64,000 nucleotides of DNA from Achromobacter anxifer (GCF_903652925.1 NZ_CAHLAR010000003.1:248001-312000), one strand, 5' to 3'. Counted from the stretch's first letter, positions 1 through 9,562 are shown. Made by a program: numbers and translations. The notes: generated by a model not told the origin, from the sequence alone.

Positions 1-531
1 GTCGTCGCTCTTGGTGCCGGGCGGCGCCAGCACCACCAACGGCTCCTCGGCCACCAGCTTCCAGGCATAGCCCTTGGACAGGTTGAATTGGGGCTTGACG
101 ATGAAGGCGGCGTCCAGATCGCCGTTGATCACCCGGTGATACAGGTGATTGGAGGTGCCGGGTTCCATGAATACCGCCAGTTTCGGCAAGCGCCGGTACA
201 GGCGTCCCAGCACGGCGGGCATGATGCCGGTCAACGCCGACACCGACACGCCCAGGCGCAGCTCGCCCAGCGGAGCGTCGTCGCTGGCGCTGGCGCGCAG
301 GTCGCGCACTTCGCGCAGCACGCCGCGGGCGCGCTCCAGCACCTTCAAGCCCGCCTCGGTCGCCTTGACGCTGCGTCCGACCCGCTTGATCAGGATGGCG
401 CCCAGTTCCTCTTCCAGAGTACGCACCCGCGCCGCGATGGCGGCCGGAGTCAGGTCTAGCCGCCGCGCGGCTTCCGCCAGCGACCCGCACTCCACCACCG
501 ACACGAAGCTCTGCACATATCGAGTATCCAC
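1..531 (-). CDS. LysR-family transcriptional regulator (partial, C-terminus beyond window)
   Basis: The first 177 codons are visible, read leftward from a GTG at 531, preceded on the minus strand by a good ribosome site (GGGGAG, about 5 nt away). The N-terminus starts VDTRYVQSFVSVVECGSLAEA and continues with an LTPAAIAARVRTLEEELG helix-turn-helix typical of LysR proteins. The last visible part, ending VLAPPGTKSDD, belongs to the effector-binding domain. It is divergent from the DapA-family gene at 701, so it probably controls that gene and perhaps the converging bug-uxaA pair. The inducer is unknown. The frame is open to base 1, so the stop and the rest of the effector domain lie outside the window. 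Confidence 0.9.
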   Translation of the reverse strand, partial: MDTRYVQSFVSVVECGSLAEAARRLDLTPAAIAARVRTLEEELGAILIKRVGRSVKATEAGLKVLERARGVLREVRDLRASASDDAPLGELRLGVSVSALTGIMPAVLGRLYRRLPKLAVFMEPGTSNHLYHRVINGDLDAAFIVKPQFNLSKGYAWKLVAEEPLVVLAPPGTKSDD

Positions 532-555
532 TGTCTCCCCTTTTTTTCGATGCGC

Positions 556-575
556 GGTTTGAGCATGGGCAAACC
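556..575. promoter_or_regulatory. Candidate LysR operator between divergent genes
   Basis: Interrupted inverted repeat GGTTTG-N8-CAAACC lying 25 bp in front of the LysR start. It contains a T-N11-A core (T560, A572), the usual form of a LysR-type box. The position between a LysR gene and its divergent neighbour is classical. Binding is inferred, not shown. Confidence 0.45.
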
Positions 576-700
576 ACAACAATTTTATGGATTGAAGCAA
601 TTAAACAGCAGATGTTCAGCGGCTGCTTCGGTGCCAGAATCAAAGTCTGCCGCCGTGTCGCGGCGCGTCCTTTCCATCCACCAGAAGACGAGTAGAGACA

Positions 701-1636
701 ATGACTTCCCAAGCCAGCATCCCCGGCGTTTTTTCTCCGGTCCTGACGCCGTTCGATGAGACCTATCGGCCGGCCCTGGGCCGCTATGTGAAGCACTGCC
801 GCTGGCTGCGCGAGCAATCGGTCGGCCTGGCGATCTTCGGCACCAATTCGGAAGCGAACTCGCTGTCCCTGGCGGAAAAGCGCAGCCTGCTGGACGCGCT
901 GCTGGAGGCCGGCGTGGAGCCGTCCGCGCTCATGCCCGGCACCGGCGCCTGCGCCCTGCCCGACGCGATCGAGCTGACCCGGCATGCCGTGCAGAGCGGC
1001 AGCATGGGCGTGCTGGTCCTGCCGCCCTTCTACTACAAGGGCGTGAGCGACGAGGGCTTGTTCCGCTACTACGCCGGACTGATCGAAGGCGTGGCCGACG
1101 ACAGGCTGCGCATGTACCTGTATCACATCCCGCCCGTGAGCCAGGTGCCGCTGAGCCTGGACCTGATCGACCGCCTGCTGGACCGCTATCCCGGCCAGGT
1201 CGCGGGCGTCAAGGACAGCGGCGGCGACTGGAACAACACCGCGGCCATGATCGAGCGCTTCGCGCCGCGCGGCTTCCAGGTCTATGCCGGCAGCGAGGCC
1301 TTCCTGCTGCAAACCCTGCGTGCGGGCGGCGTGGGCTGCATCACCGCCACCGGCAACGTCAACCCGGGCCCGATCGTCGCGCTGCAGCAGCGCTGGCAGG
1401 AAGCGGACGCCGACGCGCGCCAGGCCGGACTGAACGCGACCCGCAACGTGTTCGGCAAATTCCCCATGATTCCCGCCATGAAGGCGGCCATCGCCTGGAA
1501 ATCCGGTGACCCCGCCTGGGCCACGGTGCGCCCGCCCCTGGTGGAACTGAACACCGAGCAACGCACCGCCTTGCAGGCCGCTCTGGACGAGAACGGTTTC
1601 GACATGCCCGGCGCCAAGGCGCTGGCCGGCAACTAG
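701..1636 (+). CDS. Dihydrodipicolinate synthase/N-acetylneuraminate lyase family protein
   Basis: 311-aa TIM-barrel enzyme of the DapA/NanA class I aldolase family. The Schiff-base lysine is visible as K171 in AGVKDSGGD and the catalytic tyrosine as Y141 in YLYHIPP. The usual GTTGE motif reads GTNSE (47-51), so the second threonine is replaced, which argues against true DapA activity. Its neighbours, a galactarate/altronate-type dehydratase and a Bug receptor, suggest cleavage or dehydration of a 2-keto-3-deoxy sugar acid. The substrate cannot be named. It is divergent from the LysR gene and converges on uxaA, leaving 45 bp between the stops. Confidence 0.85.
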   Translation: MTSQASIPGVFSPVLTPFDETYRPALGRYVKHCRWLREQSVGLAIFGTNSEANSLSLAEKRSLLDALLEAGVEPSALMPGTGACALPDAIELTRHAVQSGSMGVLVLPPFYYKGVSDEGLFRYYAGLIEGVADDRLRMYLYHIPPVSQVPLSLDLIDRLLDRYPGQVAGVKDSGGDWNNTAAMIERFAPRGFQVYAGSEAFLLQTLRAGGVGCITATGNVNPGPIVALQQRWQEADADARQAGLNATRNVFGKFPMIPAMKAAIAWKSGDPAWATVRPPLVELNTEQRTALQAALDENGFDMPGAKALAGN

Positions 1637-1681
1637 CGCAACGCGCCCCGCAGATACCCCAGGCATCTGCGGGGTCGGACC

Positions 1682-3229
1682 TCAGCTCACGACGCCGATG
1701 TTCCAGGGCACGAACTCGTGATCTCCCAGCCCCAGCAGCTCGCTCTTGCTGCGCGTGCCTGAAGCCACCTGCAGGATTTCCTCGAAGATGCGCTGCGCCA
1801 CTTCCTGCAGGGTGGCCGTGCCGTCCAGGATGTCTCCGCAATTGACGTCCATGTCTTCCGTCAGTCGTTGATACATCGGCGTGTTGGTCGCCAGCTTGAT
1901 GGAAGGCACCGGCTTGGCGCCGAACATCGAGCCTCGCCCGGTGGTGAAGCAGATCATGTTGGCGCCCCCGGCGATCTGCCCGGTCGCCGACACGGGGTCG
2001 AATCCGGGCGTGTCCATGAACACCATGCCGGGCTGCCGCACCGGCTCGGCATAGCGGTAGACCTCCATCAACCCCGTGGTGCCGCCCTTCATCGAAGACC
2101 CCAGCGACTTCTCGAAGATGTTGGCCAGCCCGCCCATCTGGTTACCGGGGCTGACCTTGCCGTTGATCTGGACATCGCGCCCCGGCGAATACTCTTCCTT
2201 CCACCAGCGGATGCGCCGCACCAGCTTCTCGCCGACCTCGCGATTGCGGGCCCGTGACGTCAGCGTGTGCTCCACGCCGTAGATCTCCGGCGTTTCGGAC
2301 AGGATGGCGGTGCCGCCGTGGCGCACCAGGATGTCCATGGCCGCCCCCAGCGCCGGATTGGCGGTGATGGACGAGAAGCCATCCGAACCGCCGCATTGCA
2401 GGCCGACCGTCAGGTGCCGCGCGGACACCGGCACCCGCTTAACCTCATTGGCCTGCGGCAGCATGGCCTTTACCGCGGCGACGCCGGCCTCGATGGTTTT
2501 GCGCGTGCCGCCGGTCTCCTGCATGATGAAGGTCTTCAGCCGCGCGCCGGCCTCCAGGCCCTGGTCCTTGAGCAAGGCGTCCAGCTGGTTACGCTCGCAG
2601 CCCAGGCCGACGATCAGCACGGCCGCAAAGTTGGCGTGACAGGCGTAGCCGCCCATGGTCCTGCGCAACAGGTCCATGGGTTCGCCGGACATTTCCATGC
2701 CGCAGCCCATGCCATGGCTCAGCGCCACCACCCCGTCCACGTTGGGATAGGCCGCCATCAGTTCCGGCGTGAAGGCCTCGGCAATTCGGTGCACCACCGT
2801 CGCCGAACAGTTGACCGTCGCCATGACGCCGATGTAGTTGCGGGTGGCGACCTGGCCATTGGCGCGCACGATGCCCATGAACCGCGCCTGCTCGGATTCG
2901 GGCAGCACAGGCGTGGGCACGTAGTCGCGGGCATGCGCATAGTCGCGGTCGAACTCCTGGAAGTCCATGTTGTGCGAATGGACGTAGGTGCCGGCCTGGA
3001 TGTCGGCCGCCGCGAAGCCGATACAGACGTTGTATTTCAGGATGGGCTCGCCGGCGCGCAGGTCGCGCGCCGCGATCTTGTGTCCGGCAGGAATCTGACT
3101 GCGGCTGACGATGCCCTCGGAAGGCACCTCCATGCCTATGCTGATGGGCACGCGCGCCACCACCACGTTGTCGGCGAAATGCAGCCGGATGACGGGTCCC
3201 GCGGCGCGTTTTTCGGTGAAATCGATCAT
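1682..3229 (-). CDS. UxaA-family altronate/galactarate-type dehydratase
   Basis: 515 aa with the full UxaA/GarD architecture: an N-terminal SAF domain (about 10-90) followed by the large catalytic region with conserved cysteines in TVNCSATVV, LSHGMGCG, VGLGCERN and LQCGGSDG. The family dehydrates aldaric or aldonic acids (galactarate, altronate) to 2-keto-3-deoxy products using an iron centre. The length matches the single-chain enzymes. It lies 48 bp downstream of the Bug receptor on the same strand, so the two probably form an operon for uptake and dehydration of a sugar acid. Galactarate and altronate cannot be told apart from sequence alone. Confidence 0.85.
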   Translation of the reverse strand: MIDFTEKRAAGPVIRLHFADNVVVARVPISIGMEVPSEGIVSRSQIPAGHKIAARDLRAGEPILKYNVCIGFAAADIQAGTYVHSHNMDFQEFDRDYAHARDYVPTPVLPESEQARFMGIVRANGQVATRNYIGVMATVNCSATVVHRIAEAFTPELMAAYPNVDGVVALSHGMGCGMEMSGEPMDLLRRTMGGYACHANFAAVLIVGLGCERNQLDALLKDQGLEAGARLKTFIMQETGGTRKTIEAGVAAVKAMLPQANEVKRVPVSARHLTVGLQCGGSDGFSSITANPALGAAMDILVRHGGTAILSETPEIYGVEHTLTSRARNREVGEKLVRRIRWWKEEYSPGRDVQINGKVSPGNQMGGLANIFEKSLGSSMKGGTTGLMEVYRYAEPVRQPGMVFMDTPGFDPVSATGQIAGGANMICFTTGRGSMFGAKPVPSIKLATNTPMYQRLTEDMDVNCGDILDGTATLQEVAQRIFEEILQVASGTRSKSELLGLGDHEFVPWNIGVVS

Positions 3230-3277
3230 GTCGTTGTCTCGGATGAAGAAGGCTGGGCCCGGCAGCGGGCCCGCCGG

Positions 3278-4285
3278 TTACTCGGGCTTGATGCCGATGT
3301 CGCGGATCAGCACGGACCAGCGCGGCAGCTCCGCGCCCACGAAGCTCGTGAAGGCCTCGGAATCGCTGCCCACCACGGTGAACCCCTGTTCGCTGAGCTT
3401 GGCCTGCATGTCGCCCTGTTGCAGGGCGGCGCGGATGGAATCGGAAAGCTTGCCAACCACGGGCTTGGGCGTATTGGCCGGCGCGAACACGCCATACCAG
3501 GTCGACACCTCGAAATCCTTGAAGCCGGATTCGGCCAGCGTCGGGATCTGCGGCGCCTTGGGGTCGCGCTTCAGGCTGGTGATGGCCAGCGGCCGGACCT
3601 TGCCGGAGTTGATGTGCGGCAGCGCCACCGGCAGATTGGCGAACATGAACGGCACATGGCCGCCCAACACATCGGCCATGGCCGCGGCCTCACCCTTGTA
3701 GGGCACGTGCGTCACCTTGGTGCCTACCATGTGCGCGTACAGTTCGCCGGCGATGTGCTGCGGACCGCCCTGGCCGGACGAGGCGTAGCTCACGGCGCCA
3801 TCGCCCGCCTTGCGGATATGGTCGGTCAGCTCCTGCACGGTTTTCGCGTCGACCAGGGCCGGATTGACCACCAGGATCAGCGGCATGGTCACGATCTGCG
3901 ACACCGGCGCGAAATCCTTTTCAGGCTTGAACGGCAAGGACGGGAACAAGGACGGCGCCACCACCATGGTGGATTGCGAGCCCAGGAACAGCGAATAGCC
4001 GTCTGCGGGTGAACGGGCCACGTTGTCGGCGGCGATCGTCCCGGTGGCCCCGGCGCGGTTCTCGACAACCACCTGCTGCCCCAGGTTTTCGGCCATCTTG
4101 GCGCCGACCAGACGCGCCACGATGTCCGCGCCGCCCCCGGGGGCAAAGCCCACGACCATGCGCAGCGGCTTGGTCGGAAATTCCTCGGCGCGGGCAGCGG
4201 ACGAGGCGCAGGCGAACGCGACGGCCAGGCCGATGACTCCGGTCATGCGCGCCATGAGGCGCGCGCGCTTACAGGGGTAGTTCAT
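3278..4285 (-). CDS. Bug-family (TctC-like) periplasmic solute receptor
   Basis: 335 aa from the ATG at 4285, chosen because GGAGA sits 6 nt upstream; the frame continues further upstream without support. A basic start (MNYPCKRARLMARM) and hydrophobic stretch form a Sec signal ending near AARA, followed by PTKPLRMVVGFAPGGGADIV, the usual Bug N-terminus. Other family marks are HIAGELYAHM and VTHVPYKGEAAA. Such receptors bind carboxylates for tripartite tricarboxylate transporters, but no TctA/TctB genes are nearby, as is common for Bug proteins in Bordetella relatives. The adjacent uxaA suggests a sugar-acid ligand (inference). Confidence 0.88.
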   Translation of the reverse strand: MNYPCKRARLMARMTGVIGLAVAFACASSAARAEEFPTKPLRMVVGFAPGGGADIVARLVGAKMAENLGQQVVVENRAGATGTIAADNVARSPADGYSLFLGSQSTMVVAPSLFPSLPFKPEKDFAPVSQIVTMPLILVVNPALVDAKTVQELTDHIRKAGDGAVSYASSGQGGPQHIAGELYAHMVGTKVTHVPYKGEAAAMADVLGGHVPFMFANLPVALPHINSGKVRPLAITSLKRDPKAPQIPTLAESGFKDFEVSTWYGVFAPANTPKPVVGKLSDSIRAALQQGDMQAKLSEQGFTVVGSDSEAFTSFVGAELPRWSVLIRDIGIKPE

Positions 4286-4463
4286 GACGGTCTCCGATTG
4301 CCGTCGTCGCCCCCGTCCCGCGCGGGAAGAGGTTCTGCGGCGGCTTGTTGTGTGTCGTGCGGTGCCTGGGCATTCTGGCCATTGCACTCCTCACCAACAA
4401 GTACGTGAATACGTCGTCAGAACATAAAATTTTTTGCGGTCTGGAAATGACCGTCGGACGGCC

Positions 4464-4493
4464 AAAAAAAATCCACCCCGAAGAGTGGATTTT
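4464..4493 (-). terminator. Rho-independent terminator of pagL
   Basis: 9-bp stem (4468-4476 with 4485-4493) with an 8-nt loop. On the minus strand it is followed by a run of eight T, formed by the A-run at 4464-4471. It lies 40 bp past the pagL stop. Confidence 0.85.
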
Positions 4494-4533
4494 CCTGGCT
4501 GGCGCGCCCTGGCGGGAGCGCCGCGCGGGGGAA

Positions 4534-5082
4534 TCAGAACTGGTAGGTGTAGGTCAGTTGCAGCGTGTCCAGGCCCGGGTTCGGACGCTTGATGCTGGCG
4601 TTCGAGAAGTGGGAATAGCGCAGGCCGATGCGGTTGTTCGGCGTGACCAGGAAGCCCATGCCGATGTGGTCGCCGAACTGGAAGGCGGTGCTGATGTTCT
4701 CGTCCGCGAAGCGCGTGCTGGAGAACAGCGTGGCGCCGATACCTGCTTCGAGGTAGAAGCGTTCGCCGGTCCACCAGCGGAACATCGGGATGGCGTTGAG
4801 CTGCCACACATGGCCCGGCGAGCGCGAACCGTTGGCCCACCAGTACGAGGCGCCGAGTTCAGGCGTCAGGTCCAGGCGGCCCCAGTTGCCGCCGAACTGA
4901 TAGGTCCAGACCGAAGGCGTTTCGTAGTTCAGGGTCAGGCGCTGATAGTGGTCTCCAATGCCGTAATGCATGCTGACGCCACCCTGGGTGCCGGTGGACG
5001 ATTGCGCGCTTGCCAGCGATGCGACTGCGGCGAGCGCCAAGCCGACTGCGCCGGCGAGCATCTTCTTTTTGATCGACTGCAT
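4534..5082 (-). CDS. pagL: Lipid A 3-O-deacylase PagL
   Basis: Outer-membrane beta-barrel esterase that removes the 3-O acyl chain of lipid A, changing endotoxin activity. The start at 5082 gives 182 aa with a clear signal peptide (MQSIKKKMLAGAVGLALAAV, cleaved near ASA|Q26/27). The mature part shows barrel strands such as VSMHYGIGDHYQRLTLNYE, the catalytic region RYSHFSN with H158 and S160, and a terminal aromatic (TYTYQF) as in outer-membrane proteins. Asp172 sits where, as I recall, the Pseudomonas enzyme has its catalytic Glu; I recall Bordetella PagL also having Asp there. The frame runs 34 codons further upstream, but that part does not look like protein. A strong terminator follows. 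Confidence 0.93.
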   Translation of the reverse strand: MQSIKKKMLAGAVGLALAAVASLASAQSSTGTQGGVSMHYGIGDHYQRLTLNYETPSVWTYQFGGNWGRLDLTPELGASYWWANGSRSPGHVWQLNAIPMFRWWTGERFYLEAGIGATLFSSTRFADENISTAFQFGDHIGMGFLVTPNNRIGLRYSHFSNASIKRPNPGLDTLQLTYTYQF

Positions 5083-5234
5083 TGGAAAACTCCTAGATTT
5101 CAATCCTAGTACGCAACATAGCAAAATCCGGACCAACCGACTTGATTTCTGTCGCACACAGGCAACATTGCGGGTGGAAAACACTGTTCCGCAAAACAGA
5201 CGTCACACATCAGCTGACAGACTCCCTAAACGAC

Positions 5235-5269
5235 GATGCCGCCGGGAGCCTCAAGCTGCCGGCGGCATC
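5235..5269 (-). terminator. Hairpin downstream of accD, probable operon terminator
   Basis: Perfect 11-bp inverted repeat (5235-5245 with 5259-5269) whose 13-nt loop holds a further AGC/GCT pairing. It lies 27 bp past the accD stop. The minus-strand tail has only a short TTT, so it may be a weak terminator or a 3'-end stabiliser. Confidence 0.45.
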
Positions 5270-5295
5270 TGGCCGCAATCGGTCCGGCGGGACGA

Positions 5296-6171
5296 TCAGG
5301 CCGTGACCACGTCCGCGGGCTGATTGGTCAGCAGGGCCAGCAGGCGGGCGATTTCCTCGCGCAGGTTGCGGCGGTCCACCACCATGTCGATGGCGCCCTT
5401 CTGCAGCAGGAATTCGGCGCGCTGGAAGCCTTCCGGCAGCTTCTCGCGCACGGTCTGTTCGATCACGCGCGGGCCGGCGAAGCCGATCAGCGCCTTGGGT
5501 TCGGCGATGACCACGTCGCCCATGAAGGCGAAGCTGGCCGACACGCCGCCCATGGTGGGATCGGTCAACACGCTGATGAACGGCAGGCCGGCCGCCGACA
5601 GGCGGGTCAGCATGGCGTTGGTCTTGGCCATCTGCATCAGCGACAGCAGGCTTTCCTGCATGCGCGCGCCGCCGGAGGCAGCCACGCAGATGAACGGGGT
5701 CTTGTTGTCCAGGGCCGCCTGGGCGCCGCGCGCAAAGCGCTCGCCCACCACCGAGCCCATGGAACCGCCCATGAATTCGAACTCGAAGCAGGCCAGGGTC
5801 GCCGACACGCCCCGGATCGAGCCGCTCATGACCACCAGGGCGTCGGTTTCACCGGTTTGCTTGACCGCTTCCTGCAGGCGCTCGGGGTACTTGCGCGTGT
5901 CCTTGAACTTCAGCGTGTCAACCGAACGCGTGGTCTGGCCGATTTCGACCCGGCCTTCCACGTCCAGCAGCGAATCGATGCGGGCGCGGGCCCCGATGCG
6001 CATGTGGTGGTCGCACTTGGGGCAAACGTGCAGGTTGGCCGCCAAGTCTTCGCTGTACAGCACCGATTCGCACGACGGGCATTTCACCCAAAGGCCTTCG
6101 GGAACGCGGCGGGCGCCGCTGTCGCTGGTTTTATTGATGCGAGGAGGCAGGAGTTTTTCGATCCAGCTCAT
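5296..6171 (-). CDS. accD: Acetyl-CoA carboxylase carboxyltransferase subunit beta
   Basis: 291 aa, normal length. With AccA it transfers CO2 from carboxybiotin to acetyl-CoA, making malonyl-CoA, the first step of fatty acid synthesis. The N-terminal zinc ribbon is visible ([11 protein letters not shown] and [10 protein letters not shown], four cysteines), and the crotonase-like core includes [12 protein letters not shown] and [12 protein letters not shown]. It follows trpA by 35 bp and is probably cotranscribed with trpBA, a linkage seen in many proteobacteria. A hairpin follows the stop. Confidence 0.97.
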   Translation of the reverse strand: MSWIEKLLPPRINKTSDSGARRVPEGLWVKCPSCESVLYSEDLAANLHVCPKCDHHMRIGARARIDSLLDVEGRVEIGQTTRSVDTLKFKDTRKYPERLQEAVKQTGETDALVVMSGSIRGVSATLACFEFEFMGGSMGSVVGERFARGAQAALDNKTPFICVAASGGARMQESLLSLMQMAKTNAMLTRLSAAGLPFISVLTDPTMGGVSASFAFMGDVVIAEPKALIGFAGPRVIEQTVREKLPEGFQRAEFLLQKGAIDMVVDRRNLREEIARLLALLTNQPADVVTA

Positions 6172-6206
6172 TGATTTTTCATCCCGTATGAGGTCGCGCC
6201 CGCCAC

Positions 6207-7070
6207 TCAGGCCGACGCGTTTTCTCGTTTTACTTGATCCAGCGCCTGCCGGATGGTGCGCAGCCAGCCGCTGGCGGCGGTGACTGCGGCATCGGTTTTC
6301 TGGGCCGCGGGGGCGTTTGCCACCGCCTGCTCCATGGTTTCAATCAGTTTGCTGCCGATCACGACGGCGTCGGCGACGCGCGCCACGCGCTGGGCGCTTT
6401 CGGCGTCGCGGATGCCGAAGCCCACGCCCACCGGGATATCGCGCACGTGGCGGCGGATCACGGCCAGGCGTTCGGCGACGTCATCGGTATTGAGCGAGCC
6501 CGAACCCGTGACGCCCTTGAGCGACACGTAGTACACGTAACCGCGGGCGACCGCGGCAACCGCCTTGATGCGCGCTTCGGTGGAAGTCGGCGCCAGCAGG
6601 AAGATGGGAGCGATGCCGTGCTCGCCCAGCGTGGCGGCGAACTCGACGACCTCTTCGGGCGGATAGTCCACCACCAGCACGCCGTCCACGCCGGCTTCGC
6701 CCGCACGGCGCGCGAACTCGGCCTGGCCCATGCGTTCGATCGGGTTGGCGTAGCCCATCAGCACCACCGGAGTGGAGGCGTCGCGCTGGCGGAACTCGGC
6801 CACGAGCTCCAGCACGCGGGCCAGGCCCACGCCCTGCGCGATGGCGCGATCGGCGGCGCGCTGGATCACCGGGCCGTCGGCCATGGGATCGGAGAACGGC
6901 ACGCCCAGTTCGATGACGTCGGCGCCGGCCTCGACCAGCGCGTGCATCAGGGGGACGGTCGTGGCGGGCGAGGGATCGCCCGCGGCAATGTAGGGAATCA
7001 GGGCCGAGGCGCGGCCGGACTCGGCGGTGCGCGCGAATGCGGCGGCGATGCGGTCGGTGCGGGTGGTCAT
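6207..7070 (-). CDS. trpA: Tryptophan synthase alpha subunit
   Basis: 287-aa TIM barrel that cleaves indole-3-glycerol phosphate to indole and glyceraldehyde 3-phosphate and passes indole to TrpB. The catalytic pair is visible as E54 (VIELGVPFS) and D65 (DPMADGP), 11 residues apart as in the Salmonella enzyme (E49/D60). The phosphate-binding end is also present ([11 protein letters not shown]). It starts 10 bp after trpB and is followed by accD. No trpF lies next to the pair in this window. Confidence 0.97.
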   Translation of the reverse strand: MTTRTDRIAAAFARTAESGRASALIPYIAAGDPSPATTVPLMHALVEAGADVIELGVPFSDPMADGPVIQRAADRAIAQGVGLARVLELVAEFRQRDASTPVVLMGYANPIERMGQAEFARRAGEAGVDGVLVVDYPPEEVVEFAATLGEHGIAPIFLLAPTSTEARIKAVAAVARGYVYYVSLKGVTGSGSLNTDDVAERLAVIRRHVRDIPVGVGFGIRDAESAQRVARVADAVVIGSKLIETMEQAVANAPAAQKTDAAVTAASGWLRTIRQALDQVKRENASA

Positions 7071-7080
7071 GGACGGGGCC

Positions 7081-8280
7081 TCAGAGCTCGATGCCGGCCT
7101 GTTCGGCCACGGTATGCATGTCTTTGTCGCCGCGGCCCGACAAATTGACCAGGATGACGGCGTCGCGCGGCAAGGTGGCGGCCATCTTCACGGCCTGGGC
7201 GATGGCGTGCGAGGACTCCAGAGCCGGCATGATGCCTTCGATGCGGCAGCAGTCGTGGAAGGCCTTGAGGGCTTCCTCGTCGGTGATGCCGACGTATTCG
7301 GCGCGGCCGGAATCCTTCAGCCAGGCGTGTTCCGGGCCAACGCCGGGATAGTCCAGCCCGGCCGAGACCGAATGCGTTTCCTGGACCTGGCCGTCGGCGT
7401 CCTGCATGACGTAGGTGCGGTTGCCATGCAGCACGCCCACCTGGCCCGCGGCCAGGGAGGCAGCGTGGCGGCCGCTGTCCATGCCCTCGCCCGCCGCCTC
7501 GACGCCGATCAGGCGCACGTTCTCGTACGGGATGTAGGGATGGAAGATGCCCATGGCGTTGGAACCCCCGCCCACCGCTGCCACGACGTAGTCGGGCTGG
7601 CGGCCGGCGGCCTCGGGCATCTGCGTCAGGCATTCGTTGCCGATGACGGTCTGGAAATCGCGCACCATGCGGGGATAGGGGTCGGGACCCGCCACCGTGC
7701 CGATGATGTAGAAGGTGTTCTCGATGTTGGTGACCCAGTCGCGCATGGCTTCGTTCAGCGCGTCCTTCAGGGTGCGCGAACCGGACGTGACCGGCACGAC
7801 CGTCGCGCCCAGCAGCTTCATGCGGTAGACGTTCGAGGCCTGGCGGCGGACGTCTTCGCTGCCCATGTAGACCACGCATTCCATGCCATAGCGCGCCGCC
7901 ACGGTGGCGGTGGCCACGCCGTGCTGGCCGGCGCCGGTTTCGGCGATGACGCGCGGCTTGCCCATGCGCTTGGCCAGCAAAGCCTGGCCGATGCAGTTGT
8001 TGACCTTGTGAGCGCCGGTGTGGTTCAGGTCTTCGCGCTTGAACCAGATCTGGGCGCCGCCCACCATTTCCGACCAGCGGCGGGCGTGGTAGACCGGGCT
8101 GGGCCGGCCCACGAAATGCTTGAGCTCGTAGTTGAACTCTTCCTGGAAGGCAGGGTCGACACGGTAATGGTCATAGGCGGCGCGCAGCTCGTCGAGCGCG
8201 TGCATCAGCGTTTCCGCCACGAAAACACCGCCATAAGGGCCGAAATGGCCCTGGGCATCCGGAAAGTCGTAAGGTTTCAC
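7081..8280 (-). CDS. trpB: Tryptophan synthase beta subunit
   Basis: 399 aa from the GTG at 8280 ([19 protein letters not shown]), the family's usual N-terminus, with a GGGGGAGAAG ribosome site just upstream. A longer frame starting at 8337 adds 19 unsupported residues. PLP-dependent condensation of indole with serine: the Schiff-base lysine is K92 in [13 protein letters not shown], and the glycine-rich phosphate loop is VGGGSNAMG. It is the first gene of trpB-trpA-accD. The 130 bp up to the argE stop may hold its promoter, but I see no convincing trp leader peptide there. Confidence 0.96.
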   Translation of the reverse strand: MKPYDFPDAQGHFGPYGGVFVAETLMHALDELRAAYDHYRVDPAFQEEFNYELKHFVGRPSPVYHARRWSEMVGGAQIWFKREDLNHTGAHKVNNCIGQALLAKRMGKPRVIAETGAGQHGVATATVAARYGMECVVYMGSEDVRRQASNVYRMKLLGATVVPVTSGSRTLKDALNEAMRDWVTNIENTFYIIGTVAGPDPYPRMVRDFQTVIGNECLTQMPEAAGRQPDYVVAAVGGGSNAMGIFHPYIPYENVRLIGVEAAGEGMDSGRHAASLAAGQVGVLHGNRTYVMQDADGQVQETHSVSAGLDYPGVGPEHAWLKDSGRAEYVGITDEEALKAFHDCCRIEGIMPALESSHAIAQAVKMAATLPRDAVILVNLSGRGDKDMHTVAEQAGIEL

Positions 8281-8410
8281 CAAGCTTCTCCCCCGGGTAT
8301 CGCGGCAGGCCACTGCCGCCGCAAATCCGGTTTGCAACCCGTCATTTTACCTGACGCCGGCAATGGCCGGGCGCAACGCCGCAGCCACCCCGGGAACCGT
8401 CAGCCTGCGC

Positions 8411-9562
8411 TCAGAGCGACTGCCCCAGGCGGCGCAGGAAGGTATCGCAGGCGGCCAGCTGGTCCAGGGCCACGTACTCGTCGGGCTTGTGAGCCTGCTC
8501 GATATGGCCGGGGCCGCAGACCACGGTGGGGATGCCGATGCCCTGGAACAGGCCGGCCTCGGTGCCGTAGGCGACCTTGCGGGTCGCGCGGTCTTCGGTC
8601 AGGGCGCGCACCAGCTGGGTGATGGCGGCCTCTTCGGAAGCTTCCAGGGCGGGCGCCGCCGCGCCGGTTTCGATCTCGATGCTGGCGCCGTCGAATTCGG
8701 CCTTCATGCGCGGCAGGAGTTCTTCGCGCACGTATTTTTCGACTTCCGCCTGGATCTCATCCGGCTGCATGCCGGGCAGGTTGCGGAATTCGTAGGTAAA
8801 TTCGCACAGCTCGGGAATGGTGTTGACCGCGATGCCGCCCCGGATCTGGTTGGTGGTCATGGTGGAAAACGGCACGTCGTAGAACTGGTCGTAGGGTCCG
8901 TTGGCCTTGAAGCTGTCCGCCAGGTCGCGGATGCGGCAGATCAGCCGGGCCGCGTATTCGATGGCGTTGCAGCCGCGCGGGGTCAGTGACGAGTGCGCGG
9001 CCTTGCCGTGCACCTTGCAGCGGAACAGATTGATGCCCTTGTGCGCCACCACCACCTGCATGCCGGTGGGCTCGCCCACCACGCAGCCTTCGGGGCGGAT
9101 GCCGCGCTCGTGCAGGTCGGCCAGCATGTAGGGCGCCCCGGCGCAGCCGACTTCCTCGTCGTAGGAGAACGCCAGGTGCATCGGCTTCTTGCGCGGCATG
9201 GCCAGGAACTCCGGCACCAGCGCCAGCGAACTGGCGATGAAGCCCTTCATGTCGCAGCTGCCGCGGCCGTAGAGCAACCCGTCCTTCTCGACCAGCTTGA
9301 ACGGATCCGTGCTCCACTCCTGGCCGTCCACCGGCACCACGTCGGTGTGGCCCGACAGCACGATGCCGCCCTGCATGCCGCCGTCCTGGGCGGGCAGGGT
9401 CGCGAACAGGTTGGCCTTGGTGCGCTCCGGATTGTGCGCCAGCCATGCGTCGACGCCCTGGCCCTTGAGCCAATCCCGGACGGTTTCGATCAGGGCAAGA
9501 TTGGAATTGCGGCTGGTGGTGTCAAAGCCAACCAGCGTTTCCAGCCAGGTGCGCGCGTTCAT
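8411..9562 (-). CDS. argE: Acetylornithine deacetylase (ArgE, M20 family)
   Basis: 383-aa cytoplasmic zinc hydrolase of the M20 family that releases acetate from N-acetylornithine in arginine synthesis. Metal and catalytic motifs are SGHTDVVPVDGQEW, LLYGRGSCDMKG and SYDEEVGCAG, with HIEQAHKPDEYV near the end. The dimerisation domain is interposed at about 175-290. The closely related DapE and generic M20 peptidases are alternatives, but the whole sequence fits ArgE best. It is divergent from the MHS transporter at 9683 and lies upstream of trpBA on the same strand, probably as a separate transcript. Confidence 0.88.
   Translation of the reverse strand: MNARTWLETLVGFDTTSRNSNLALIETVRDWLKGQGVDAWLAHNPERTKANLFATLPAQDGGMQGGIVLSGHTDVVPVDGQEWSTDPFKLVEKDGLLYGRGSCDMKGFIASSLALVPEFLAMPRKKPMHLAFSYDEEVGCAGAPYMLADLHERGIRPEGCVVGEPTGMQVVVAHKGINLFRCKVHGKAAHSSLTPRGCNAIEYAARLICRIRDLADSFKANGPYDQFYDVPFSTMTTNQIRGGIAVNTIPELCEFTYEFRNLPGMQPDEIQAEVEKYVREELLPRMKAEFDGASIEIETGAAAPALEASEEAAITQLVRALTEDRATRKVAYGTEAGLFQGIGIPTVVCGPGHIEQAHKPDEYVALDQLAACDTFLRRLGQSL

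Noticed and set aside
2267-4012. 581-codon plus-strand frame across uxaA and bug
   Set aside because: Spans two real genes on the other strand and has no domain signature.
4345-5109. 254-codon plus-strand frame opposite pagL
   Set aside because: Contains the pagL terminator and mirrors pagL; no motif.
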